A stretch of 28,676 bases of DNA from Actinomycetes bacterium (GTDB taxonomy: Bacteria > Actinomycetota > Actinomycetes > Streptosporangiales > Streptosporangiaceae), in the NCBI GenBank assembly GCA_025964635.1, contig JAOPYP010000636.1, forward strand, positions 1 to 28,676, written 5' to 3'. Below are positions 7,613-15,333 of this stretch, in pieces. Position 1 is the stretch's first letter. Every line of letters starts with the position of its first letter. Made by a program: the position numbers and the translations under genes. Below the pieces are notes generated by a model. The model was not told where the DNA came from. It saw nothing but the letters and a program-made list of their open reading frames with translations, and searched no databases.

Positions 7613-9856
7613 TCAGCGATCCTGGGCTGACTGCCGGGCGCGGTCCGTCTGGACCACCTCCCGGGCCCGGCGGGAGCCCCGCTGGAAGCTGGCCAGCTGC
7701 CCTCGCGTGGTCTCGGCCGATTCGGCGGCCGCGGCTGGCCGCGCGGCTTGAGCAGCCGCAGCGCCGCTGGCCCGGCTGGCCTGCGGAATCCGCTGCGGCA
7801 GCCCGGTGAGCGCATGCGGATACTGGGACTCGACGGAGTTGAAGATGGGCAGCGCGGCGCCCGGCCCCGCAGCCTCCGGCTCATGGGCGTCCGGCGAGAT
7901 GAGCGCGGCGGGCAGGTACACCTCCGCGGTGGTGCCACCATCCGGCGGCAGCCCCAGCGCCACCGTGATGCCGTGCCGCGCCGCCAGGTGCGCGACCGCG
8001 AACAGGCCCATCTGCTGGGTGACGGCCAGGCCGGCCGGGGCCGGGTTGGCGAGTTGCCAGTTGAGCTGGGCCAGATGATCTTCGGGCACGCCCATCCCGG
8101 CGTCGGTGATGGTGAGCATCAATCCGCCGCCGCGCACCGGGTGCCCGGACACGATGACCTGGGTCGTCTTGGGCGAGAACGTGGTGGCGTTCTCCAGCAG
8201 CTCGGCGAGCATGTGCACGGTGTCGGGCACAGCGTGCCCGCTGACCCAGTCCTCGAGCTGGACGTCCAGCACGACCCGGTTGTACTGCTCGATCTCTGAT
8301 ACTGCGGCCCGGAGCACGTCCACCAGGGTGACCGGCTCGGTCCAGTCGCCTGATCTCTCGTGGCCCGCGAGGACGAGCGCGCTGTCTGAGTTGCGCCGCA
8401 TCCGGGTGACCAGATGATCGATCTGGAACAGGCTGGCCAGCCGTCCCGGATCAGCCTCACTGCGCTCCAGGTGGTCGATCAGCCGCAGCAGCCGTTCCAG
8501 CAGGGAATGGCTGCGCCGGAAGAACCCGGCGGATACCGCGCTGACCGTGCGGTGCCGCTGGGCCTCTTCACCAGCCAGCCGCAGCGCTTCCCGGTGTACC
8601 CGGTCGAAGGCGCGGGCGAGCTGCGCGATCTCGTCCGTGGACCGCACACGGGCCGGTGTCACCGGGAAGGGTGGCCCGGAGTTCCCGGCCGCACCCAGCG
8701 CGCGGGCTTCCGCGGGCCGGCGTGCCCCGGCGACATCGAGGGCGGCTGCTTCCAGCCGCCGCAGCGGGCGCACCATCGACCTGGCGATGATCAGCGTGAT
8801 CAGCAGGACGAGGGCCAGGACGGCCAGCGCCGCGCCGCCGGTGATCATCGCGGTCCGTGTGGCGGACCGCTGCATGCCCTGGGCATAGCCGGTGGTCCAG
8901 CCGCCCAGCTGCTGCCCGGCATGACGCATCCAGCCGACCGTGAACGACATCCCGGTCTCCCACTGCTGGCTGGCCCGGGGACCGAGGGCCAGCGTCCCGG
9001 GGCCGGCCGCCACCGCCCGCTGCCCGACCGCCTGCGCCTGCGCGGCCGGCGGGCTGGCCAGGGTCTCGGTGAGGGCCCAGCTCTCCTCAGGGGTCGCCAG
9101 GCTGCGGAACGACACGAGGTCACCCGCCTGCTGCGCCTGGGCGGTGAGCAGCGCGGCGCGGGCCCCGGACTGGAAGTGCCCCCCGGCGAGCGCCGCGCCG
9201 AGGATGGCCTGCTGCAGCGAGGCCTGGTCCGTCATCCTGGACAGCGACCCCAGCGCGCGCACGCTCGTGATCAGGGCGGGGTTGCCGCTCTGGTCGGCGA
9301 TACCGTCGTTGATCGCGAACAGGCCTGCGGTGGCTGCGGAATAGCCGCTGATCACGGCCAGCGCGGGCGCCTGGCCCTGCGCCGCCTGCCTGCGCAGGCC
9401 GGGCAGACCGGCGATGCTGGCCAGGACCGTGGCCGCGCTCGCCCGGGTCCTGGCCGGGTAGCCGTGGTCAGCCTGGCGGACCACGCGGCGCACGCTGGCG
9501 GCCCACCCGTCGGTAATCACGTACTGCCGGTGCAGGGCCGGGAGGCTGGCGGCCGGACGCCCGGCAGCGATGAACGCGGCCGTGCCGGCCCGCTCATCTT
9601 CCATCGCCTGCGCTAAACCGGTGACCTGCTGGCTGAGGACGGCGAGGCGGCTGACCTGGCCATATGCCGCAGCGCTGCGCGTCGCGTCGGTGACCCGCAG
9701 CCCGGTGAGCGCCAGGCCCAGCATCGTCGGAATGGCGACCAGGACGATCAGGCGGGACGCCACCCGCCAGTTCCGCGGGGCCAGCGCCGGGCCCCCGCTA
9801 CGTGCAGCAGGCCGGGCGCCGGGCGGGGCGGCACCGGCAGCACGGGCCCGGCTCAA
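7613..9856 (-). CDS. Sensor histidine kinase of conservon type (NIT-like sensor, HAMP, HATPase)
   Basis: The product is 747 residues from TTG at 9856. An in-frame TAG four codons before it and GAGGA 6 nt upstream support this start. A basic N-terminus leads to a transmembrane helix (about 33-53), a long alpha-helical extracytoplasmic part resembling a nitrate/nitrite-sensing domain (about 55-330), a second helix (about 335-358), a HAMP-like region with RPLRRLEAAALDVAG, a helical dimerisation region with HSLLERLLRLIDHLE, and an ATPase domain with the N box HMLAELLENATTFSP and the G motif DAGMGVPEDHL. The last 100 residues are Ala-rich and disordered. This is the CvnA arrangement of Streptomyces conservons. 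It is followed after 13 nt by the roadblock gene and should signal through it. Confidence 0.87.
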   Translation of the reverse strand: MSRARAAGAAPPGARPAARSGGPALAPRNWRVASRLIVLVAIPTMLGLALTGLRVTDATRSAAAYGQVSRLAVLSQQVTGLAQAMEDERAGTAAFIAAGRPAASLPALHRQYVITDGWAASVRRVVRQADHGYPARTRASAATVLASIAGLPGLRRQAAQGQAPALAVISGYSAATAGLFAINDGIADQSGNPALITSVRALGSLSRMTDQASLQQAILGAALAGGHFQSGARAALLTAQAQQAGDLVSFRSLATPEESWALTETLASPPAAQAQAVGQRAVAAGPGTLALGPRASQQWETGMSFTVGWMRHAGQQLGGWTTGYAQGMQRSATRTAMITGGAALAVLALVLLITLIIARSMVRPLRRLEAAALDVAGARRPAEARALGAAGNSGPPFPVTPARVRSTDEIAQLARAFDRVHREALRLAGEEAQRHRTVSAVSAGFFRRSHSLLERLLRLIDHLERSEADPGRLASLFQIDHLVTRMRRNSDSALVLAGHERSGDWTEPVTLVDVLRAAVSEIEQYNRVVLDVQLEDWVSGHAVPDTVHMLAELLENATTFSPKTTQVIVSGHPVRGGGLMLTITDAGMGVPEDHLAQLNWQLANPAPAGLAVTQQMGLFAVAHLAARHGITVALGLPPDGGTTAEVYLPAALISPDAHEPEAAGPGAALPIFNSVESQYPHALTGLPQRIPQASRASGAAAAQAARPAAAAESAETTRGQLASFQRGSRRAREVVQTDRARQSAQDR

Positions 9857-10050
9857 CGGCCGTCCTCGCTACTCTGGACAACCGCTTTCGAGGTAACGGG
9901 CAATTGTGGGGGCCACCTTCGACAGGACACGCGTGCAGGTCACCTTTCCCCCCGTTCTCACCCAAGAGAATACCTCTGTGCCTGTCTGCCGGATACGGTC
10001 TGGCCGGCTTGTCTGATCCTGATCAAGGTAAAGTCTGGGAGCTAGGTGAC

Positions 10051-10108
10051 CTGAGTGGCGCGTGACAATTAATGGGGAAGCGCACAGTGAGCCACCCCCG
10101 TCACTCAG
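10051..10108. repeat. Inverted repeat CTGAGTG / CACTCAG
   Basis: Two perfect 7-bp arms, CTGAGTG at 10051-10057 and CACTCAG at 10102-10108, are separated by 44 bp in the gene-poor stretch. The spacer holds an A+T-rich ACAATTAAT. This may be regulatory or may be chance. Confidence 0.35.
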
Positions 10109-10357
10109 TGAGAAATACCCGAAGCGGCGGCTGCCGGGCGGCCTGACCGCGGACGGCGGCCACCTCCCGGCCCGGCCCGGCGGCGGCGGAGCGCCCCGGT
10201 GAGCATCGCGGCCATCACGAGGTCAGCCGCCGCGCGCGGGCCAGCCCATCGCGCGGCGGGCACGAGGGCGAGGCGGGCTCGCCCGGCCCCCCCGGCACGG
10301 AACATTAATTCCCCCATTGCTCTATTTGTATCTCATTGAGCGTGTCCCTTTCTCCGG

Positions 10358-10417
10358 GGTACCAGTAGCGCTTAGTGTGCTCATTCACGTTTACAGCCTG
10401 CGGTTTTTTCTGGTACC
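10358..10417. repeat. Inverted repeat GGTACCAG / CTGGTACC
   Basis: Perfect 8-bp arms lie at 10358-10365 and 10410-10417 with a 44-bp, relatively A+T-rich spacer ending in a six-T run. Each arm contains the palindrome GGTACC. The spacing equals that of the repeat at 10051-10108. Confidence 0.45.
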
Positions 10418-10546
10418 GTTCTCCGCATTTCCCGGGTTAAGAAGATGACGCGATAGCGCGAAGGAAGGCCCGCAAATGCCGGCCCGTCGGGCATCGAGGT
10501 GGCCTACTGCGGCTTTGGGTCCCCTGTGGTCGGGAGCCCGGAGCCG

Positions 10547-11014
10547 TTACGCGCGCAGGCCATCCAGGACGACGCGCAGGCAGGGTTCTAGCGTCCGGCT
10601 CGTCCTGGCGTCCTTGGGCAGGGCGCTGACCATCGATAGCAGCTGTGTCGAGGTCAGGTCCGGGCGGAGCGGGACCTCCTGCCGGGCTCGCTCGAACAGG
10701 CGGGCGAAGCTGTCTTTCATCGGGCCGCACAAGGTGCCGACGGCCGATCTGTCATCGCCCAGCGATTCCCCGACCCGGGCGCTCATGCCCGGGTACTCGG
10801 TCGCGCACCGGTCATACAGCTCCAGCCACTCGCTCAGCGCCCGCCACACGTCCGGGGCGTCGAGCGCGCGCTGCGCGGACGCGTCGAGCTCGTCCACCCG
10901 GCCTTGCAAGATCGCCGCGAACAGGTGCTCGCGGGTCGGGAAGCGCCGGTAGAGGGTTCCCTTCCCGACTCCGGCGGCCCGGGCCACGTCTTCCATGGGA
11001 AGCATCTGGCACAT
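10547..11014 (-). pseudogene. TetR/AcrR regulator lacking its N-terminus
   Basis: The frame gives up to 155 residues, from an ATG at 11014 or 10996. It opens directly inside the DNA-binding domain: MEDVARAAGVGKGTLYRRFPTREHLF is helix 2, the recognition helix and helix 4 of a TetR protein. The first 25-30 residues (helix 1 and its approach) that every working family member needs are missing, and an in-frame TGA lies 11 codons upstream of 11014. The effector-binding part (about 40-155) looks intact. The missing segment would lie where the divergent VOC gene now begins, and the two frames overlap by about 20 bp. This looks like a deletion that removed the 5' ends and the shared promoter. The remaining protein probably does not bind DNA normally. 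Confidence 0.75.
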
Positions 11015-11468
11015 CGGGATCGCGGTCCCCGACCTGGAGAAGGGTCAGAAGGAACTCGGTGAGGTCTTCGGGCTGTGCTGGCGCCCGGCCAGGGTGCGGA
11101 AGCTGACTCTCGCCGACGCGGCCGGCCGGCCCTATGAGGTGGAATGCCACGTCGCCTTCTCCCTTGGCGGGCCATTCGCCGTCGAGGTCTGGCAGGCCAT
11201 CCCCGGCACACCGCTGGACATGCCGGAGGCCGGCGGGGTGCACCACATCGGCTACTGGGTTGACGACCTCGCCGCCGAGGCGAAGCGGCTCGACGCGCTC
11301 GGATACCCCGGCTACGCCACGGCCGCCACCACGCCGCTGCTGAACCGGGGACCCGCCGGTATCCTCATCGAACTCTGCGACCTGCACAGCGACCGCCCGT
11401 CGCTGCGTGACCTGTTCCCGCCCGGGTCCGAGTTCGCCGGCGAGCCGCTCCCCGGCTCCGCCCTGTGA
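10995..11468 (+). CDS. VOC/glyoxalase family protein
   Basis: The product is 157 residues from the ATG at 10995. One vicinal-oxygen-chelate domain is visible, made of two beta-alpha-beta-beta-beta modules: IWHIGIAVPDLEKGQKELG at the start and GGVHHIGYWVDDLAAEAKRL at about residue 75, with RGPAGILIELCD near the end. Candidate metal ligands are H6 (in WHIGIAV), the histidines of GVHHIGYW and the glutamate of LIELCD. The closest recognised type is the glyoxalase-4-like group, which includes methylmalonyl-CoA epimerase relatives. The substrate is unknown. No ribosome site precedes the ATG, because the upstream DNA is the truncated TetR gene, so expression is doubtful. The stop overlaps a GTG of the next frame. 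Confidence 0.78.
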   Translation: MGSIWHIGIAVPDLEKGQKELGEVFGLCWRPARVRKLTLADAAGRPYEVECHVAFSLGGPFAVEVWQAIPGTPLDMPEAGGVHHIGYWVDDLAAEAKRLDALGYPGYATAATTPLLNRGPAGILIELCDLHSDRPSLRDLFPPGSEFAGEPLPGSAL

Positions 11469-11894
11469 CACCAGGGCAGGGAAACACCGATACAGCCATG
11501 CACCCAGGCAGCCGCACCGGCGTGCGCTTCGTCCTGGCCAACCCGTCCGACCCCAGCCGCCTGAACGACCCGCGCGCCAAGCTGGTCTCCCCAGCCCTGC
11601 GCGCCTCCTACGGCCTCGTCGGCTCCCAGAACCAGCCAGGCCAGCACGGCCCGCTCACCGGCATCCACGTCATCCTCTCCAACGGCGGGCGGCGACACCG
11701 AGCGCCAGCTCCGGGAGGCCCAGATCCTGCAGACGGGCCTGTTCTACTCCGCCGCCCGATTTCGGATCATCGAAGGATCCCCCGAGCCCGCCGAATGGCT
11801 CGAGGTATTCGAGACCGACGCCCCGACCCTCTCCACGCTTACCCGCGAGCGGCCAGCCACACGCTGCCCGCATCGCAGATCCAGCCCCAACTGA
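11465..11894 (+). pseudogene. Frameshifted small protein gene, possibly EthD-like
   Basis: The first part is read from the GTG at 11465 (overlapping the VOC stop as GTGA) or the ATG at 11498. It gives TGVRFVLANPSDPSRLNDPR and, up to about 11686, GPLTGIHVILSNGG. From about 11688 the protein-like reading continues in the next frame: GDTERQLREAQILQTGLFYS, then IIEGSPEPAEWLEVFETDAP, stopping at 11894. A single extra base in the GGCGGGCGGCG tract at 11684-11694 explains the break. The strand-helix-strand pattern and the late LEVFETD resemble dimeric alpha/beta-barrel (EthD-like) proteins, but this is a weak guess. It could be a true pseudogene or a sequencing error in a G+C run. Confidence 0.6.
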
Positions 11895-11985
11895 GCGAGT
11901 CGTTCCGCCTGGCTGGCGCCCCCAAAACCAATGGCGCGTGAGCTGAACCCGGATGGCGCCCAGCCTCTCTCGGGCAGCCTGGCCG

Positions 11986-12723
11986 TCAGCCCGCGGGTTT
12001 CGCCCAGACCGAGACGTGCTGCCCGCTGTCGCTGCTGAAGGGCTCGCGGGCCCATCCGGCCCACCGCTCACGCAGCCGCATCCCGGCCAGCTGGGCCATC
12101 AGGTCGAGTTCGGCGGGCCACACGTACCGGAAGGGGATCGACCGGTACTCGCCCCGGCCGCCGCTGACCTCGACGTAGTTGGAGCTCATCGCCTGCGTAG
12201 CGGTGTCGTAGAGGTCGAAAGCCCACCGCCCGGGGCTCACGTCGAACGGCACGACGTTCTGTCCCGGCGCGAGCTTGCGCAGCTCGGGTACCACGACCTC
12301 GATGACGAAGCAGCCGCCCGGCTCCAGGTGCGCCGCGGCGTTGCGGAAGCACGCCACCTGCGCTTCCTGCGTGGTCAGGTTCATGATCGTGTTGAAGACC
12401 AGGTAGACGACGGAGAATCGCCCCCCGGCCGTCGTGGTCGCGAAGTCGCCGATCGTCACGCCGAGGGCGTCGCCGCCCGGCTTGGCCCGCAGCCGGGCCA
12501 CCATGGCCCGGGACATGTCGATACCGTGGACCGGGACGCCGCGCCCCGCCAGTGGCAGGGCGATACGCCCGGTGCCGATGCCCAGCTCCAGGGCCCGGCC
12601 GCCGCCAGCCAGTTCCGCCAGGAGATCGACGGCCGGCTCCACCATCCCCGGCCCCGACATCTCCGCCGTCGACTCGTCGTACCGGGCGGCGACACGTTCC
12701 CCGAAGTAACCGTCCTCATCCAT
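11986..12723 (-). CDS. Class I SAM-dependent methyltransferase
   Basis: The product is 245 residues, usual for stand-alone small-molecule methyltransferases. Motif I is ALELGIGTG (44-52), followed by the acidic residue D69 in VHGIDMS that binds the ribose of S-adenosylmethionine, and a motif II/III region with VVYLVFNTIMNL and LEPGGCFVIEV. The C-terminal half (ARWAFDLYD-like strands, EYRSIPFRYVWPAELDLM) is a beta-rich cap seen in a group of uncharacterised actinobacterial methyltransferases. The ATG at 12723 overlaps the last 8 nt of the ASCH-domain gene upstream, so the two are translationally coupled. No substrate can be named. The protein is soluble and cytoplasmic. Confidence 0.9.
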   Translation of the reverse strand: MDEDGYFGERVAARYDESTAEMSGPGMVEPAVDLLAELAGGGRALELGIGTGRIALPLAGRGVPVHGIDMSRAMVARLRAKPGGDALGVTIGDFATTTAGGRFSVVYLVFNTIMNLTTQEAQVACFRNAAAHLEPGGCFVIEVVVPELRKLAPGQNVVPFDVSPGRWAFDLYDTATQAMSSNYVEVSGGRGEYRSIPFRYVWPAELDLMAQLAGMRLRERWAGWAREPFSSDSGQHVSVWAKPAG

Positions 12724-13141
12724 CGTCGTTATCCACCAGCCGGAACGCCTGTGCCATCACGAGCGTGTCGTCGTTGACGGTGAATTCCGGGTCACCCATC
12801 GCCTGGCGCATGTCCGCCGAGTGCCAGAACTGCTCATGCCCGGCCCGCCAGTCCGCGACCGAGCGGTACCCCTCGCCCTCACCCAGCGCATGAGCGAGGT
12901 CCACGTCGGCGAGACGCACCACGCGCACCGCAGTCGTCTCGATCACCGCCACCGGGTCCCCCGCGGAATCGATCACCCTCTGCCGCAGGCCAGGGCGGGG
13001 CAGCGGCTCGTCCTCATACTCGTAGGCCACCACCAGCCCGCTCGTGGTGGTCTTGCCACCGGACAGGATGGCGGCGACGAGCTGGTCACGCAGCGGCCCG
13101 GGGAAGGCGAACTCCGCGAGCGGCAGATCATCTGATGACAT
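12716..13141 (-). CDS. ASCH domain protein
   Basis: The product is 141 residues, one complete ASCH domain. Seen in order are AEFAFPGPLRDQLVAAILSG, the diagnostic GGKTTTSG loop, EPLPRPGLRQRVIDSAGDPV, the strand AVIETTAVRVVRLADVD, and EGEGYRSVADWRAGHEQFW. The ASCH fold is related to PUA and is thought to bind RNA. At least one bacterial member acts as a nuclease on RNA and another as an amidohydrolase of modified cytidine, so the exact role is open. The gene starts at an ATG at 13141 and overlaps the methyltransferase gene by 8 nt. The coupling raises the idea of RNA-linked methylation, but nothing in the methyltransferase sequence shows it. It is divergent from the GNAT gene. Confidence 0.88.
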   Translation of the reverse strand: MSSDDLPLAEFAFPGPLRDQLVAAILSGGKTTTSGLVVAYEYEDEPLPRPGLRQRVIDSAGDPVAVIETTAVRVVRLADVDLAHALGEGEGYRSVADWRAGHEQFWHSADMRQAMGDPEFTVNDDTLVMAQAFRLVDNDDG

Positions 13142-13235
13142 GCCGGCCAGCCTAGCTACCGGCCCGCTCAGCGGGCGGGATCTGAGATGGGTGCTACGCT
13201 GCGCGCTGGCCTGGCACGGAATGGGGAGATCAGGG

Positions 13236-13712
13236 ATGTCTGTGGTGGCGCTTCGGCTGGTCGAGGACGGCGATCTTGACGCGCTGTTCGATCAGATGCG
13301 TGACCCGGAGTCGGTCCGGATGGCGGCGTTCACCGCCGACGACCCGGACGACAGAGACGCGTTCGATGCCCACATGGCCAGGCTGAGGAACTCGCCCGGC
13401 CTAACCCTGCGGGCGGTCACCTGCGACGGGCGGCTCGTCGGCAGCGTCGGCAGCTTTCCCGTAGACGGCCAGACCGAGGTGACGTACTGGATCGACCGCG
13501 CGGCCTGGGGCCAGGGCATTGCGACCCGGGCGCTCGCGCTGCTCCTCGACCTGGTGCCCGTCCGGCCGGTGCACGCCCGGGCGGCCAGCGACAATACCGG
13601 CTCGCTGCACGTCCTCCAGAAGTCGGGCTTCAGCATCGTCGGAACCGAGACGTCGTTCGCCGCGGGACGGAAGCACGAAATCGAGGAAACCATCTTCCGG
13701 CTGGACACGTGA
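13236..13712 (+). CDS. GNAT family N-acetyltransferase
   Basis: The product is 158 residues from the ATG at 13236, which has GGGGAGA 5-6 nt upstream. The GNAT fold is clear: an N-terminal strand and helix (VALRLVEDGDLDALFDQM), strands around RAVTCDGRLVGSVGSF, the acetyl-CoA site WGQGIATRALALLL (motif A), and motif B with ARAASDNTGSLHVLQKSGF. It resembles the RimJ/RimL-type group that acetylates protein N-termini or small amines. The substrate is unknown. The last 312 bp of the gene lie opposite the 3' extension of the GlxA-type regulator frame, an unusual tail-to-tail overlap. Its own stop is at 13712. Confidence 0.9.
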   Translation: MSVVALRLVEDGDLDALFDQMRDPESVRMAAFTADDPDDRDAFDAHMARLRNSPGLTLRAVTCDGRLVGSVGSFPVDGQTEVTYWIDRAAWGQGIATRALALLLDLVPVRPVHARAASDNTGSLHVLQKSGFSIVGTETSFAAGRKHEIEETIFRLDT

Positions 13713-14684
13713 CGGCCTGCCCGGCGTGCGGTCCTGGAAGGTGCGCCGGTAGGCCTGGGGGCTGGTGTGCACGGCCCGGCTGAAGTGCTTACGCAGGTTG
13801 GCCGCGGTGGAGAAGCCGCTCTTCTCCGCGACTGAATCGATCGGCAGGTCGCTGGCCTCGAGGAGCCGCTGGGCCAGCTGGATGCGCTGGTGGATCAGCC
13901 ATTGGTAGGGGGTGGTGCCGGTGCTGGCCAGGAACCGGCGGGCAAACGTCCGGGGGCTCATGGCGGAACGGCCAGCGAGGTCTTCGACGGTTACCGGTTC
14001 GCCCAGATGTTCCTGGAGCCAGTCGACGGTGCCGGTGAACAGGCTGCTATCGAGCGTGGGCATCGGGGCCTCGATGTACTGGGCCTGCCCCCCGTCGCGC
14101 TGGGGCGGGACCACGAGCTGGCGGGCGAGCTGGGTGGCGATCTCGGTGCCGTGGTCCTGGCGGACCAGGTGCAGGCACAGGTCGATGCTGGCGGCGCTCC
14201 CGGCGGAGGTCAGGATGTCGCCGTCGTCGACGAACAGGACGGCGGGGTCGACCCGCACCCGGGGATGCTGCCGGGCGAGCTCGGCGCATTCTGCCCAGTG
14301 CGTGGTGGCGCGGCGGCCGTCGAGCAGCCCGGCAGCGGCCAGGGCGAACGCGCCCGTGCACAGGGAGACGATGCGGCTGCCTCGTGCGTGAGCCTGCCGG
14401 AGGACGTCGAGCACGCCGGCCGGGACCGGCGCAGCGGAGACGGTCGGCAGCACGATGACCGTGTCGGCAGTGCGGATGAACTCGAGGCCGTGAGCGGGCA
14501 GGATCCGGAATCCGCTGTCGGTGCTGACCGGTCCCGGGGTGACGGCGCATACGGCGGAGCGGTACCAGGGAACGCCGGACATCGCTGCCCACTCGTCGCC
14601 GAAGATGTCGCAGGCGACCCCCAGCTCGAACACGGTAACCCCGTCCCAGACGACGATGGCCACCGCATGAGCGTCACGCTCCAC
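13401..14684 (-). CDS. GlxA-type AraC regulator (DJ-1/PfpI plus AraC HTH) with C-terminal read-through extension
   Basis: From the GTG at 14684 the frame gives 427 residues. Residues 7-190 form a DJ-1/PfpI-like domain with the nucleophile-elbow cysteine C109 in SLCTGAFALA. Residues about 215-318 are an AraC helix-turn-helix domain (VEDLAGRSAMSPRTFARRF, then IDSVAEKSGFSTAANLRKHF) ending in SPQAYRRTFQ. This layout matches GlxA-like regulators, which normally stop here at about 320 residues. Instead no stop occurs for another 105 codons, which are antisense to the GNAT gene and unlike any recognised domain. The normal stop has probably been lost by mutation or by a base-call error. The GTG start is inferred because the upstream frame is low-complexity. 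Its targets are unknown. Confidence 0.8.
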   Translation of the reverse strand: MERDAHAVAIVVWDGVTVFELGVACDIFGDEWAAMSGVPWYRSAVCAVTPGPVSTDSGFRILPAHGLEFIRTADTVIVLPTVSAAPVPAGVLDVLRQAHARGSRIVSLCTGAFALAAAGLLDGRRATTHWAECAELARQHPRVRVDPAVLFVDDGDILTSAGSAASIDLCLHLVRQDHGTEIATQLARQLVVPPQRDGGQAQYIEAPMPTLDSSLFTGTVDWLQEHLGEPVTVEDLAGRSAMSPRTFARRFLASTGTTPYQWLIHQRIQLAQRLLEASDLPIDSVAEKSGFSTAANLRKHFSRAVHTSPQAYRRTFQDRTPGRPSRVQPEDGFLDFVLPSRGERRLGSDDAEARLLEDVQRAGIVAGRPGVHRPDGHQVEEQRERPGRNALAPGRAVDPVRHLGLAVYGKAADAADEPPVAGDRPQG

Positions 14685-14802
14685 GGCACAGCCGGCTGCG
14701 CCGCCCTCGCCGGGCTGGAGACCACCGAAACTGGCAGGATAGTTGCGCACAGTGTCAAAGATGCCACTTATCCGGGCGGGTGTCGAGGCCCACGATGGGG
14801 AC

Positions 14803-15333
14803 ATGACCACAGATCAGCTGCCTCGATCCGCCTCCCGCCGCCACCGGCCATGGGATGGCTGGCTGGCCCGGGTGAGTGCACCGTTCCTGGACGGCCAGCT
14901 CGCCGCGGGATGCCCGGAAGGAACCAGCCGGGCCCTGGCCTTCCGCGCCCAGCAGATCGCCTCGCCCGCGGGACGCCGGGAACTTGCCCAGCGGTGGGAG
15001 CACGTCCTCGATGAGGCTCGCCGTCCGCCGGTACCGCGCACACCTCGCGCGCCGTTGTGCCGTGATCGCATCGCCGCCGCCGGGCCCGACGTGCGGGCCA
15101 TGATCGACGTCCTCGCGGGCCCGCGGCCGATCACCCCCCGCGGCGCCGCGATGGCCAGCTCCCTTCTCAGCGACGGCACCGGGCCAGTGCACAACCGTCA
15201 TTCCCCGCTCGACCTGGGCGCTGCGGTGCGGGACGCGACGAGACAGATGACGGAGCCGCCGGGCCAGCGCGGCGCGGGCCAGAGAAGCGGCGTGGGCCAG
15301 AGAATCGGTCCGTGGCATACGGTGAGCCGGTGA
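14803..15333 (+). CDS. Hypothetical actinobacterial protein
   Basis: The product is 176 residues from the ATG at 14803, which has GATGGGG 3-4 nt upstream. It is soluble, Arg- and Ala-rich, without signal peptide or membrane helix. It has a helical N-terminal half with SRALAFRAQQIASPAGRRELAQRWE and DVRAMIDVLAGPRPITPRGAAMASSLLSDG, then GPVHNRHSPLDLGAAVRDATRQM, a pattern I associate with short uncharacterised actinobacterial proteins of the same length class. The C-terminal 25 residues are low-complexity. No function can be given. The stop codon overlaps the probable GTG start of the following GNAT gene (GTGA), so the two form an operon. It is divergent from the GlxA-type regulator. Confidence 0.7.
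   Translation: MTTDQLPRSASRRHRPWDGWLARVSAPFLDGQLAAGCPEGTSRALAFRAQQIASPAGRRELAQRWEHVLDEARRPPVPRTPRAPLCRDRIAAAGPDVRAMIDVLAGPRPITPRGAAMASSLLSDGTGPVHNRHSPLDLGAAVRDATRQMTEPPGQRGAGQRSGVGQRIGPWHTVSR

Larger units (their letters stand above)
9857..10546. other. 0.7 kb gene-poor stretch with A+T-richer islands
   Basis: No ORF here resembles a known protein. The longest, a minus-strand 70-codon frame at 10105-10317, is Arg/Ala/Gly-rich and looks like chance. Two islands (about 9990-10075 and 10300-10440) are much richer in A+T than the rest of the window, the second with a CGGTTTTTTC tract. The region should include the promoter of the sensor kinase operon on the minus strand. Two inverted repeats are listed separately. 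Confidence 0.55.

Noticed and set aside
8414..9616. 400-codon plus-strand ORF
   Set aside because: It is antisense to the sensor kinase and its composition is low-complexity.
10105..10317. 70-codon minus-strand ORF in the gene-poor stretch
   Set aside because: The composition is Arg/Ala/Gly-rich, there is no ribosome site and no recognisable fold.
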